Below are positions 52,404-61,088 of a stretch of 64,000 nt of DNA, piece by piece. Every line of letters begins with the position of its first letter. The first letter of the stretch is position 1. Where the stretch lies: positions 1,116,001 to 1,180,000 of the forward strand of contig NZ_JBHSNF010000001.1 of NCBI RefSeq assembly GCF_042657065.1, read 5' to 3'. A program made the translations under genes and the position numbers. The notes under the pieces are model-generated. The model searched no databases. It was not told where the DNA came from and worked only from the letters and a program-made list of their open reading frames with translations. The DNA is from Rhodanobacter ginsengisoli (GTDB taxonomy: Bacteria; Pseudomonadota; Gammaproteobacteria; Xanthomonadales; Rhodanobacteraceae).

Positions 52404-52860
52404 CCGTCATCCCAGCGAACGCTGGGATCCAGCGTCTTGAGTAGCTACGCTGGTGCGATCTGGCTGGCAAGCGAAAGGCTTTCGTGCGCCTTCGGCGCCC
52501 GAGTCACTTTTCTCTTGCGTGGCCACGCGCCCGTCCGGAACGGGCGCGAACGGCGAAGCCGACCCGAAGGGCGGAGGGCAGGATGCCCGGAGTAAAGAAA
52601 AGTAACCAACAGAGAAGGCCACCCCACTTGGCGTTTGCCGGGCATCGGGCAACCGCTCCTGCGTTGCCTCAACTCGGGCATCCATGCCCTCGCCATGCCC
52701 GGCAAGTCCGTGAGCCGGGGCCGGGCTTTTCGAACGGGCATCGGGCAACTGCTCCTGCGTTGCCTCAACTCTGGCATCGGGCAACCGCTCCTGCGTTGCC
52801 TCAACTCAGGCATCCATGCCTTCGCCATGCCTTCGCCATGCCCTAGCCATGGCCCGCACT
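52404..52860. repeat. Composite intergenic repeat region
   Basis: A 9-bp palindrome, ATCCCAGCG-AA-CGCTGGGAT (52409-52428), starts the block. Later there are three near-identical 35-nt units beginning GGCATCGGGCAAC and ending GCCTCAACTC (52641-52675, 52737-52771, 52773-52807). Two are followed by GGCATCCATGCC and then CGCCATGCC motifs. Short frames on both strands are typical of repeats mis-called as hypothetical proteins. I see no transposase. Confidence 0.7.
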
Positions 52861-52921
52861 CGGTGCGCCCGCTGCGCGGGCGATGGAGCGATGGCCTCGG
52901 TTCTGCGCAGGGATCGGCGAA

Positions 52922-52957
52922 AACAACATTTATGTTGCTTGCAACAAAAATGTTGTT
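52922..52957. promoter_or_regulatory. 36-bp palindromic operator of hicAB
   Basis: AACAACATTT (52922-52931) pairs with AAATGTTGTT (52948-52957), and TGTTGC-TT-GCAACA (52933-52946) forms the centre; both share one axis. Only one position pair and the central TT break symmetry. It is AT-rich and lies 31 nt before hicA, as expected for a HicB binding site. Confidence 0.8.
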
Positions 52958-52988
52958 ACGCTGGGCTCGTGCCCATAGGGATGTGGCG

Positions 52989-53165
52989 ATGAAATACAGC
53001 GAGTTCCAGCGATGGCTCAGGCGACAGGGCGTGCGTTTTGAGTCCGGCAAAGGTAGTCACCTGATGGCGCGGTACAGGGGGCGAACTTCGGTGTTTCCGT
53101 CGCATGGATCGAAGGAGATGCCCGAGCCGCTGCGGAAAAAGATCCTGAAGGACCCGGGTCTGTGA
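52989..53165 (+). CDS. hicA: HicA-type mRNA interferase toxin
   Basis: The 58-residue protein has the double-stranded RNA-binding-like fold of HicA, with the catalytic histidine His24 in GKGSHLMARYRG. It opens MKYSEFQRWLRRQG, usual for the family. It cleaves mRNA when free of HicB. The gene is 36 nt before hicB and downstream of a large palindrome. Confidence 0.92.
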   Translation: MKYSEFQRWLRRQGVRFESGKGSHLMARYRGRTSVFPSHGSKEMPEPLRKKILKDPGL

Positions 53166-53201
53166 GCCCGCGCCGCACGAACAAGAAGCGAAGGAGCAAC
53201 G

Positions 53202-53621
53202 ATGAAATACCCGGTCAAGCTGACGCGTGTCGAAGGCGCGGTGATGGTGACGTGTCCTGACCTGCCGGAGTGTTCCAGCGTGGGCGACACTGAAGAAGAA
53301 GCGCTGCGCGAGGCCGTGGATGGCATCGAGACCACGCTGCAGCTGTACATGCAGGATCGCCGCCCCATCCCGGTGCCCAGCGAACGCAAGCGCGGCCAGC
53401 GACTGGTCAGTCTTCCGCCGCTGGCAGTAGCCAAGATCGGCCTGTATCAAGCGATGCAGGCCAAGGGGCTGCGCAAGGCTGATCTGGCCCGCCTGCTCGA
53501 CGTGCACCTGCCGCAAGTCGATCGCCTGCTCGATCTGCGGCACAGCTCGAAGCTGGAGCAGGTGGAGGCAGCGCTGAATGCAGTGGGGTATCGGATCGAG
53601 TTGGCGGTGCTGGCTGCGTAG
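53202..53621 (+). CDS. hicB: HicB-type antitoxin with C-terminal helix-turn-helix
   Basis: The 139-residue protein has a partial RNase-H-like fold (MVTCPDLPECSSVGDTEEEA) that blocks HicA, and a C-terminal HTH (KADLARLLDVHLPQVDRLLD) for binding the operator upstream of hicA. It is preceded by AAGGAG. Length fits HTH-type HicB. Confidence 0.93.
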   Translation: MKYPVKLTRVEGAVMVTCPDLPECSSVGDTEEEALREAVDGIETTLQLYMQDRRPIPVPSERKRGQRLVSLPPLAVAKIGLYQAMQAKGLRKADLARLLDVHLPQVDRLLDLRHSSKLEQVEAALNAVGYRIELAVLAA

Positions 53622-53661
53622 GAAGGGGCTCTGATCCAGATAAGCTTTCACTTATGAGCTG

Positions 53662-54615
53662 CTAGACGGACGTCGATTTCCGGGCAAACAAGTCCCGATG
53701 GTGCGCAAGAAACGTCGTTTGCTCCGGCCGGAACCGCTCAACGCACTTGCTGGGATCAATCGACCATCGTTCAAGCACATCGCGTGACAGCGACGGGTGC
53801 ACATGCATCTTTCCGTCGTCTTCAAAGGTGATGAACTGCTCGTCGAAGAGCGCGTCGACATGCGGCGAGAGCAGCAGGCCGTTGTGGCCGCTGAGGCGTT
53901 CGGCGTTGTTGGCTTCGCGCCAGGGTTTGATGTGGCTGGCGATCAGCAGGCGGGTGTCGGTGACGCCAGTGACGCGGCAGGCGTTGTCGAGAAGGATCAC
54001 CTGTTTGCGGAAGAAGCCTTGGCCGACGCGCGCTTTGGCGAGCTGAAGGCGCTGGGTTTCCGGGATCAATGGGTCCGACTCGATGCGGTGGATATCGTCC
54101 AGCACATGGGCGTTGGGTACTTGGTCGATCATGTACGGTGAAGGCTGATCGAGTTCGCGTACCTGCTGCATGTCCAGTAGCGCCATCAGTACATGGCCAA
54201 GCGCATCGGAGATGCCGGCGAGGTAGCAGCCCTGATTGCCGTTGCCGTTTTTCTGCAGCGGTGAATAGCGGTTGGGGAGCATCGGGCCGATGGACGCGAT
54301 GTGCGCCTTGGGCTGTAGCGGGCGGTGGGCCTGCTTGAAATCCACGTCGACAAGCGAACCCTCGTTGGACCAGTAATCGCCCACGTTGCCAAATTCGAGC
54401 GGCTTGGGACTGGGTGTGGCGGATTCAGTGACACGACCGACGGCACCGATGCCGCCGTGGGCATACGAGAACACGATATCTCCCGGGCGTACGAGCTTCA
54501 TGTTTTCGTAGGTCTGGTTGAAGGCGCCGTTCGTATTTCGGTAGGGCGACCACAGGTAGCCACCACGAATTTCGTGGTCGCGCGTCTGTTTGTGGTTGAC
54601 CCACCAGTAAGCCAT
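53662..54615 (-). CDS. EVE/PUA-like domain fused to HNH endonuclease
   Basis: The 317-residue protein opens with a PUA-like region (AYWWVNHKQTRDHEIRGGYL, then VRPGDIVFSYAHGGIGAVG), resembling EVE domains that read modified bases. Its C-terminal HNH domain has CRVTG, ASHIKPWREA and HNGLLLSPHVDALFD. Such solitary proteins are candidate restriction enzymes against modified DNA. AGGGAG precedes the ATG at 54615. It is convergent with hicB and divergent from a membrane protein gene, forming a small island. Target unknown. Confidence 0.82.
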   Translation of the reverse strand: MAYWWVNHKQTRDHEIRGGYLWSPYRNTNGAFNQTYENMKLVRPGDIVFSYAHGGIGAVGRVTESATPSPKPLEFGNVGDYWSNEGSLVDVDFKQAHRPLQPKAHIASIGPMLPNRYSPLQKNGNGNQGCYLAGISDALGHVLMALLDMQQVRELDQPSPYMIDQVPNAHVLDDIHRIESDPLIPETQRLQLAKARVGQGFFRKQVILLDNACRVTGVTDTRLLIASHIKPWREANNAERLSGHNGLLLSPHVDALFDEQFITFEDDGKMHVHPSLSRDVLERWSIDPSKCVERFRPEQTTFLAHHRDLFARKSTSV

Positions 54616-54739
54616 TCGATCTCCCTCGCACCAGGTTAGCCGAAAAGGGCGGGCGAGTCGGGAACAGTGCGGCGTGCTCTCGCTGTATACCGGGCGTTGC
54701 GCCATGATGACGCCGATGAAATCGCCTGCTGGGACGCCC

Positions 54740-55393
54740 ATGACGAACGAACCACTTACCTATGCATTGATCGAGAAGAAGATCGAAAAATATGCCAGGG
54801 ATGTTTCTGATGAAAAGCTGGGGGCGTTGGAGCGCCGCGCTGCGTTGGCTTCTGTAGGGCTGCTTGTCTCGGTGTGTACCGCGGCACCGTTCGTGAAGTC
54901 GAGCGTTGCGTTGCTAGTTCTGCAAATGGGCATTTGGCTCAGTGTGATCGCTATGCTGATCGGCTTTGTCTGCATGCTCCGGCGCGAATGGCGCACGTTC
55001 TACCGCAGACACGACAAGCTGTCGCGCGAGCTGGATCGCGACTATGACCGGTGGCAAGTACTTGTGAAGGAGATGAGGGGCTTTCCAATAGCCGAACTGG
55101 CACGGCGGCTGCGCTACCTGAGCGCACGCAAGTCGTCGCTTGCGTATCGCACGGGACTCTTCACGGGTAGCCTGCAGCGACTGGGCGTCCTGCCGCTGTT
55201 GGCCATCCTCTACCTGCAGTTCAAGGACTGGCGCTTTGGTGACTGGCAAGCGTTCGGACAGGTGCACATGGTGGGCGGTCTGCTGCTGTGGGCACTCTTC
55301 CTCGCCTACTTTCTTTCGTGGTGGCTGGTGGGGCTGGGCGGGCGATGGGATGCCTATGAGGCGCTTCTGATCGAGGCGACGCACGACGAATGA
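54740..55393 (+). CDS. Four-helix membrane protein of unknown function
   Basis: The 217-residue product has two hydrophobic hairpins, about residues 35-90 (SVGLLVSVCTAAPF, LVLQMGIWLSVIAMLIGFVC) and 155-205 (GVLPLLAILYL, GGLLLWALFLAYFLSWWLVG), with a charged region between that may be a coiled coil (KLSRELDRDYDRWQVLVKEM). I know no named family. The ATG at 54740 is preceded by GGGA; earlier in-frame starts exist. It diverges from the nuclease gene and might be its partner. Confidence 0.6.
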   Translation: MTNEPLTYALIEKKIEKYARDVSDEKLGALERRAALASVGLLVSVCTAAPFVKSSVALLVLQMGIWLSVIAMLIGFVCMLRREWRTFYRRHDKLSRELDRDYDRWQVLVKEMRGFPIAELARRLRYLSARKSSLAYRTGLFTGSLQRLGVLPLLAILYLQFKDWRFGDWQAFGQVHMVGGLLLWALFLAYFLSWWLVGLGGRWDAYEALLIEATHDE

Positions 55394-55583
55394 GCGATGG
55401 CTGTCTAGCCATTTACCACTGACGCGAGTCGTGGATGAGGAACCGAGTACGGCGCTCGATGTGTCCACCTTTTTGTCGCAAACGTCGGGCTTCTCTGGGC
55501 GGGCGCCGCAGTCGCGGGGCCAAGGTCGGTGCGGGGAACCTCAATCGCCGGGCTTTCCGCCCGATCCGCCGAAAGAAATGTCT

Positions 55584-55612
55584 GGACCGCCGAGCTTTTT
55601 GCTCGGCGGTCC
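55584..55612. other. Perfect 12-bp hairpin with T5 loop
   Basis: GGACCGCCGAGC and GCTCGGCGGTCC enclose TTTTT. It opens the GCTCGG array and is 191 nt after the membrane protein gene. Confidence 0.7.
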
Positions 55613-55842
55613 GAGTTCGCAGCTCGGCGCTCCGAGCAATTTCACTGGCCTGCCGATCAAAAGGCTCGGAGGCCCGAGCTTTTTTTCCCGGCTTGTCGAG
55701 TTCAGCTGCTCGGCGTGCCGGGCAAATTGTTTCGCGCGCCGAGAAAATAGCTCGGCCGTCCGGGCTTTTTGCTCGGCTCTCCGGGCTGGGTTGCTCGGCG
55801 TGCCGGGAACATTTCCCGGGCACTCGGGCAACAAGCTCGGCT
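55589..55842. repeat. GCTCGG array with 21-nt spacing
   Basis: GCTCGG occurs at 55601, 55622, 55664, 55708, 55750, 55771, 55793 and 55835, so spacings are 21, 42, 44, 42, 21, 22 and 42. Each unit is roughly GCTCGGCG-NN-CCGGGC plus five bases. Frames on both strands read it as degenerate seven-residue repeats, none convincing as protein. The rest of 55394-55990 holds no gene. Confidence 0.75.
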
Positions 55843-55990
55843 GCTGGAGAAATTGGGGTGGAGAGCGGGCTTCCATGGCTCGAGCTTCCGGATCGAAGCG
55901 CCTGGGGCGAGTTGCGGTACTCGACCCAGGCGGCTGGCCCCCGATTTGCATCGATCGGGGGCTTCGAGCTTCATGCGTGCGTTCGACGCC

Positions 55991-58063
55991 TCATTTCGCC
56001 TTGTCCGTCGCCGGCTTTGGCGTCGTCACCGGCGGCTTCAAGGCCAGGTAGACGGTGCTCCAGAGTTGGGCGGCGTTGCTTTCGTCGGCGTCGGCCTTGG
56101 AGGCGCCGAACGGGGCGACGTGGTAGTGGCCGTCGGTGTAGGTCCATGACCACAGTTCGGAGTTGCGGACGGCGTTGGCGGCGTCGATCGCGGACCAGAG
56201 GGAGTGTTCGGCGGCGAGCAGTCTGGCGCGCAGCGGTGGGGGCAGGTCGGTACGGGCCAGTTGGCGTTTCAGGCCGGCGGCGAGGATCGCCTGCTGCCAG
56301 GACCAGACCACGGTGCCGTGGTAGGCGGTGGCGCCGAAGCGTGACTGGGCGGCGGCGGAGGCGTAGGCGGGATCGGCCACCAGCAGGCCCACGCTGGTCA
56401 TCAGGCCGGCGGGGAAGGGGCGCATCATCGAGGTGACCATCTGCTCGACCTGTGCCGGCTTGAGCGTGCCGAACAGGAGGGCGAAGCCATCGTCGGAATG
56501 GAGCACCGGCACCGGCGTGCCGTCGGTATCCAGCGACAGCGCGTTGAACACCAGCGGCGCGCTGCCGAGCGAGCTCAGGGCGGGCTGCGCCGGCACGCCG
56601 ACGGCCCTGGCATAGTCGACGATGTCCTGGCGGGCGCGCTGATTGGGCAATGTCACGGAGAACAGCGACGGGGCCCGGCGGTGCCACACCGCGGCCTGCT
56701 GGCCGGCGCGCTTCAGTGCGGCGCGCTGGGTGGCGGTACCGTAGTGATCGAGCAGGCCGGTGCGGGCGAAGCGTTCGATGGCATCGAGTGCGGCCGGCAC
56801 CCAGACCGCGTTGACGTCGTAGGGGTAGTGGCCCCGTCCCAAGCCTTCCTGGCTGTCGCGCCATTGTCCGGTCATGCGCCCCGGTTTGATGCCGACCATG
56901 TTGTCGACTTTCGGGGCGGCGGCGAACGCGGCAGTGCGCTCGACCACCCAGGCGAAGTTGCGCACCAGCCGGTTGCCGTCGCTGACGCCATCGGCGCCCG
57001 AGCGCGCCAGGAACGCGGCCGCGCGTTCGCGACCCTGTGGGTGCTCGAGCAGCCATGCGGCCGCGACCGGCGCCAGCATGAAGTCGTCATCGACCATGCC
57101 GTAGTCGTAGCTCGGCGTGTCGACCCGCCCCTTGCCGTCGTGCTCGTTCTGCAGCACGGCGAATTCGCCGATGCCTTCTTCGTGGGAGACCTCGCCATCC
57201 GGCGCCAGCCGGGCCAGCACCGAGCTGATGCCGTCCTCGACCGCGGTGGGTTGCAGCACCGGCATCAGCAGCCGCAGCGACATCAGGGTGTCGCGCCCGA
57301 AGTAGGTGTCGAAGCGCCACGAGCCGGCCAGGAATTTCTGCCGGTAGGCGAGGAACGACAGCGCGTCGCGCGCCCGCGGGTCGGGCCGCGCGTCGGCATT
57401 CAGCAGCGTCTTGCCTTGCAGCGGCTGCAGCGGCGTCTCGCCGGTGAGGGCGGTGATGCGGACGCGGAGATGGCCCCGGCTGCCGACCAGTCCGGTCGAC
57501 GTGACCGTCGCGCCATCGAGCGGCGTCAGCGTGAGCCGGTAGCCCGGCGCGCCATCCAGCCGGTCGCGCGCCCAGACCAGCGCCCCGTGGTCGACCGTCG
57601 GCGGCGTCAGCACCTGGGCGGGTGCCTTGCCAAGCACCTCGTAGTCGCGCAACACGCGGATGGACGACAGCACCGCCTGGCGCAGCTTCAGCGACTCGGT
57701 ATCGAGCGTCGCCACCGCGGTGATGCCGCGCAGCGGACGTCCGCGGGCGTCCTTCATCGTCAGCGGCTGCGGCGCCTGGTCCAGCGTCCAGGCGACCGGC
57801 TTGGCGGTCTGCCCGAACCACACGCCGACCCCGCTGTTGCCGGCGGGAAACGCGACCAGGATGCGCGGCTGGTCGCCCGAGCGCAGCAGCAGATGGGCGG
57901 CGATCGGCCCGTGCCGATAGAACGCATTGATGATGCGTCCTTCGTCGATGCGAAACGCCAGCGGCGCGGGAACGGCGGATGCGGTCGAAGCGGCAGGGGC
58001 GGTGGCGGCAGGGGCGGCGACGGCAAGCGAGAGGGCGGCGGACGTGAGAATCAGGCGGATCAT
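55991..58063 (-). CDS. Exported six-hairpin-type glycosidase-like protein
   Basis: The 690-residue product has a signal peptide (RLILTSAALSLAVAAPAA), an N-terminal beta-sandwich region, and a C-terminal part that looks like an (alpha/alpha)6 glycosidase with FDTYFGRDTLMSLRLL, YDYGMVDDDFMLAPVA, GRGHYPYDVNAVWVPA and WSWQQAILAAGL. Acidic residues in the last motifs are candidate catalysts. Family number and substrate are not certain; GH63- or GH15-like clans are possible. GGAG precedes the ATG at 58063; the longer frame upstream has no support. Confidence 0.72.
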   Translation of the reverse strand: MIRLILTSAALSLAVAAPAATAPAASTASAVPAPLAFRIDEGRIINAFYRHGPIAAHLLLRSGDQPRILVAFPAGNSGVGVWFGQTAKPVAWTLDQAPQPLTMKDARGRPLRGITAVATLDTESLKLRQAVLSSIRVLRDYEVLGKAPAQVLTPPTVDHGALVWARDRLDGAPGYRLTLTPLDGATVTSTGLVGSRGHLRVRITALTGETPLQPLQGKTLLNADARPDPRARDALSFLAYRQKFLAGSWRFDTYFGRDTLMSLRLLMPVLQPTAVEDGISSVLARLAPDGEVSHEEGIGEFAVLQNEHDGKGRVDTPSYDYGMVDDDFMLAPVAAAWLLEHPQGRERAAAFLARSGADGVSDGNRLVRNFAWVVERTAAFAAAPKVDNMVGIKPGRMTGQWRDSQEGLGRGHYPYDVNAVWVPAALDAIERFARTGLLDHYGTATQRAALKRAGQQAAVWHRRAPSLFSVTLPNQRARQDIVDYARAVGVPAQPALSSLGSAPLVFNALSLDTDGTPVPVLHSDDGFALLFGTLKPAQVEQMVTSMMRPFPAGLMTSVGLLVADPAYASAAAQSRFGATAYHGTVVWSWQQAILAAGLKRQLARTDLPPPLRARLLAAEHSLWSAIDAANAVRNSELWSWTYTDGHYHVAPFGASKADADESNAAQLWSTVYLALKPPVTTPKPATDKAK

Positions 58064-58545
58064 GCAGGCTCCACGGATCGGTGGTCGGGCGGGTTCCCGT
58101 GACGAAAAACCAGGTCGATGGCCCGGCTCGAAGAGCACGTACGCCGGGGTCCGTGACGTCGGCTCATGGTCGATCTTCCTGCAGATCGTCGAATGAGCCA
58201 AGTACGCGTTCTTCGCACGCCGCGTATTCCCGCGCGCTGGCCGGCTCCGGCGAGGCGAGGTCGTCGCGCACCATGATGCAGTCGGCGGAGGGATCGACGT
58301 GGATGAATATCTTCCGGCGTCGACACGCTCGATGTCGCGCTGGCGAGCCGCGCCGACCACGACAAACGGGTATACGCTTTCGCCGATGCCTCGTCCGCCC
58401 CTGCCGGTGGTTCTCGCCGCGCCACTGCCGCCGCCGGGCAAGGCACTCCGCCCGACTGCCGCGCTGATCCGTGCGGGCGGCGAATCAGCGCCGGCCTCGA
58501 AGGCAAACCGTGTTTTCACGAACGCGAATGTTCAGGAGGCGTGTC
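58064..58545. other. Gap with no recognised gene
   Basis: This stretch between the glycosidase and the next gene shows overlapping open frames on both strands, none with a family match or ribosome-binding site. It must hold the promoters of both flanking genes. I see no repeat or strong hairpin. Confidence 0.5.
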
Positions 58546-58872
58546 ATGCGATTCATGCTCAAGGTCAATATTCCCGTCGAGTCGGGCAATGCCGCCGCCA
58601 AGGCGGGCAAGCTCGGCGAGACGATCGAGTCGATACTGGCCGACCAGAAGCCGGAGGCGGCGTACTTCACGGACAACCACGGGCAACGCACGGGCTTCAT
58701 TTTCCTGGAGATGAAGGAAGCCTCGCAGATCCCGGCGATCGCCGAGCCGTGGTTCCTCGCGCTCGACGCCAGCATCGAACTCCACCCGGTGATGATCCCC
58801 GACGACCTCGCCAAGGCGGGTCCCGCGATCGACAAGGCCGTCAAGAAATACGCCTCGCACACGCACGCCTGA
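58546..58872 (+). CDS. Conserved small protein of unknown function
   Basis: The 108-residue product (MRFMLKVNIPVESGNAAAKA at the start) looks like an alpha/beta ferredoxin-like fold, with later segments FTDNHGQRTGFIFLEM and EPWFLALDASIELHPVM. Similar proteins are found widely in soil bacteria without a known role. An excellent AGGAGG lies 7 nt before the ATG. Confidence 0.8.
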   Translation: MRFMLKVNIPVESGNAAAKAGKLGETIESILADQKPEAAYFTDNHGQRTGFIFLEMKEASQIPAIAEPWFLALDASIELHPVMIPDDLAKAGPAIDKAVKKYASHTHA

Positions 58873-59115
58873 TACGGGCCGGTCGCCGCGGCTCTGCCGG
58901 ATGGAACCGGCCCGGTGCCGATCGGGTCGCGGCGGCGAGCGCCGGCGTCGGGTGGCCGCGGGGCGCTTGAGCGGCCACGGGCGGTTTGAACATTTTCGGC
59001 GGGCCGGGTCCGCCGCGGATTTCCTTGCGGGTCGCATCGCCGTTGGCTCAGCGATCGGCGGGCGGTCGCTCCGTCCACCTGGCGGCGTCGAAGTCCGCCG
59101 GACTGCCGTGAGCCA

Positions 59116-59520
59116 TCACGGCCCCAGTACCTGACAGCTCAGATCACCTTGCTGGCACTGCCGGTAGGCCTCGAGTTCGCCGATGCGCTTGCGGGTCAGG
59201 TCGGCGCGGCACTGGCTCAGCAGCATCGAATGGATACTGCCCTGCGCACTGGCCGACGTGGAGCGGGCGCACTCGGCATCGCGAAAGGCGAGCCAGCGCC
59301 GCTGCGCGGTGACGAGCAACTGGGTGCCGTCCTTGTCGCCTTTCAGTCGGCCGAGGACCTGCCGGTAGACGACGTTCATTTCGGCGTCGGCATTCCGGTA
59401 GGCCTGGTCGGCGCACAGGGTCATGGCCGCCTGGGTGGTTGCGTGGGCGCAGTCGTCGGCATGGGCGATGGACGGCGGCGTGATCGCGACGATCGACAGC
59501 AGCAATGGCAAACGTTTCAT
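59116..59520 (-). CDS. LprI/DUF1311-type exported protein, putative lysozyme inhibitor
   Basis: The 134-residue product has a signal peptide (RLPLLLSIVAITPPSIAHA) and the DUF1311 pattern CAHATTQAAMTLCADQAYRNADAEMN... with cysteines for disulfides and WLAFRDAEC. Mycobacterial LprI inhibits lysozyme; for this protein that is only a family hint. It acts in the periplasm. Confidence 0.85.
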   Translation of the reverse strand: MKRLPLLLSIVAITPPSIAHADDCAHATTQAAMTLCADQAYRNADAEMNVVYRQVLGRLKGDKDGTQLLVTAQRRWLAFRDAECARSTSASAQGSIHSMLLSQCRADLTRKRIGELEAYRQCQQGDLSCQVLGP

Positions 59521-59591
59521 GGGTCTGTCCTCCGGCGCCGCGGCGCCCGTGAAAATCCGTTGACCGGCCTGCCGACCGACAGGCAGCGTCT

Positions 59592-60719
59592 TCAGCGTGA
59601 CAAATACGCGGCGGCGAGCTGCGCGATGCGCTGCGCCTCGATGCCGATCTCGCGCAGCTGCCCGGTGGGTACCACCAGGTGGCCGCAGAAAAACAGTCCC
59701 GGCTCGGTGGTGGCACGGCCCGTCATCAACGGCAGCCCGTGCGCATCGAATACGCCCGCCGCCTCCGGCAGCAGCGGACGCAGGTCGGGTCGAAAGCCGG
59801 TGGCCAGCACCACCACGTCGAACGGCTCAGTTGGCCCTTCGGCAAAAGCCACGCCGTCTGCGCTGAAGCGGGCGATGCCGCTCCGCAGCTTGATCGAGCC
59901 GTCCCGGATCCTGGCCAGCGTACCGACATCCAGCAGCGGTATGCGGTGGTCTTCCGCGATCATCCGCAGCGGGCCCTTGCGCACCGTCTGCAGTCCCAGC
60001 TTGCGGGTGGAGCCGACGGCGAGGCGGAGCAGCGGCGCGTCGATGAAGTCGGCCACGCGGGGCGGCAGCCAGGACTGCATGATCGCCCAGCTGAGGATCG
60101 GCAGGCCGAGCAGGTCGCGCGGCAGGATCTTCACCGGGCCGCGCACGGCCAGCGTGACGTCGACGTCCGCCTCGGCCAGGTCCAGTGCAATCTCGCCACC
60201 GGAATTGCCGAAACCGACCACCAGCACGCGCTTGCCCGCATACGCAGTCGGGTTGCGGTAGCGGCTGCTGTGAAGGATCTCGCCGCGATAGTCGTCCTGT
60301 CCGGGCCAGCTGGGCGTGTACGGGAAGTCGGCCCAGCCGGTGGCCAGCACCACTACCGGTGCCGTGTGCCGAGCTGTCGCGGTGTCGACGCGCCATTTCG
60401 TGTCGTCGCGGCGGATCGTCTGCACCGTGCTGTGGAAGACCGGGCGCAGATCGAAGTGTTCGGCGTAGCGTTCGAGGTAGGCGACGACCTGGGCGCGCGA
60501 CGGATAGCGCGGGTAGCTGCGTGGCATCGCCAGGCCGGGCAGGCCGGAGTGGCCGCGATCGGTGTGCAGGTGCAGGCGGTCGTAGTGGCGTCGCCAGACC
60601 GGGGCGATCGCGTCGGCCTTTTCGAGCATCGTGGCCTTGACGCCGCGGTGGGCAAGCGTCGCGGCACAGGCCAGTCCGGCGGGACCGGCACCGATCACGA
60701 TGGCATCTGAATCCAGCAT
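59592..60719 (-). CDS. Flavin-containing monooxygenase-like NAD(P)/FAD oxidoreductase
   Basis: The 375-residue protein has an FAD loop (AIVIGAGPAGLACAATLAHRG), a second NADPH loop (VLVVGFGNSGGEIALDLAEA), and ATGFRPDL near the C-terminus, as in YUCCA- or CzcO-like enzymes. It may oxygenate or reduce a small substrate. The gene is divergent from another FAD monooxygenase with a 369-nt gap. Confidence 0.88.
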   Translation of the reverse strand: MLDSDAIVIGAGPAGLACAATLAHRGVKATMLEKADAIAPVWRRHYDRLHLHTDRGHSGLPGLAMPRSYPRYPSRAQVVAYLERYAEHFDLRPVFHSTVQTIRRDDTKWRVDTATARHTAPVVVLATGWADFPYTPSWPGQDDYRGEILHSSRYRNPTAYAGKRVLVVGFGNSGGEIALDLAEADVDVTLAVRGPVKILPRDLLGLPILSWAIMQSWLPPRVADFIDAPLLRLAVGSTRKLGLQTVRKGPLRMIAEDHRIPLLDVGTLARIRDGSIKLRSGIARFSADGVAFAEGPTEPFDVVVLATGFRPDLRPLLPEAAGVFDAHGLPLMTGRATTEPGLFFCGHLVVPTGQLREIGIEAQRIAQLAAAYLSR

Positions 60720-61088
60720 GGGCTTCCACCCGTGGGCAGTTGGCCGGCGGCCATCAGGGGCGACGCGGGCATCGCCGACAGCCTATTCTGCGCGCCCGGG
60801 CGTTTGTTGTGGATACCGGCTGCGGCCCGCATCAGGACCGTGGTTGCGCTGGGTGGACTCGCTGCATTGTTCCTGTGTCGCGGGGCGCGGGCGGTGCACC
60901 GGGTCGCCACGTCATGGCTGGCACAGGCAGGCAACCTGATCATCCGCGACCGCCGGGGCCGCCTGCTGCCGTTCTTCTCCAGGATTTTCCGAGTGGGCGC
61001 AGGCCGGACCGCCGCCTCCCTTCGCCGCATGGCCGAGCCGGCGCGACCGGCTAGACTTTCCCGTCACGGGGGCAGGGGACGGACACGG
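60720..61088. other. Gap between two divergent monooxygenase genes
   Basis: Open frames cross it on both strands, but none has a family match or a start signal. It should contain both promoters. No strong hairpin or repeat was seen. Confidence 0.5.

Noticed and set aside
52407..52784. Minus-strand short protein genes in the repeat region
   Set aside because: The readings end or begin inside repeats, have no ribosome-binding site and repeat the same peptide in step with the DNA units.
52641..52807. CRISPR array made of the three 35-nt units
   Set aside because: Two units are adjacent with a 1-nt gap and the third is 61 nt away, so there is no regular repeat-spacer pattern.
55589..55842. CRISPR array
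   Set aside because: The repeated core is only about 6-8 nt with degenerate units of 21 nt and no unique spacers of constant length. No cas gene is nearby.
55413..55951. Heptapeptide-repeat protein encoded by the GCTCGG array
   Set aside because: Several frames on both strands are equally open and equally repetitive, and the phase drifts by 1-2 nt, which would break any one frame's repeat register.
58299..58970. A plus-strand frame running through the small conserved gene at 58546
   Set aside because: The alternative frame with AGGAGG and a compact alpha/beta protein is far better supported; the long frame is Arg/Gly-rich only.
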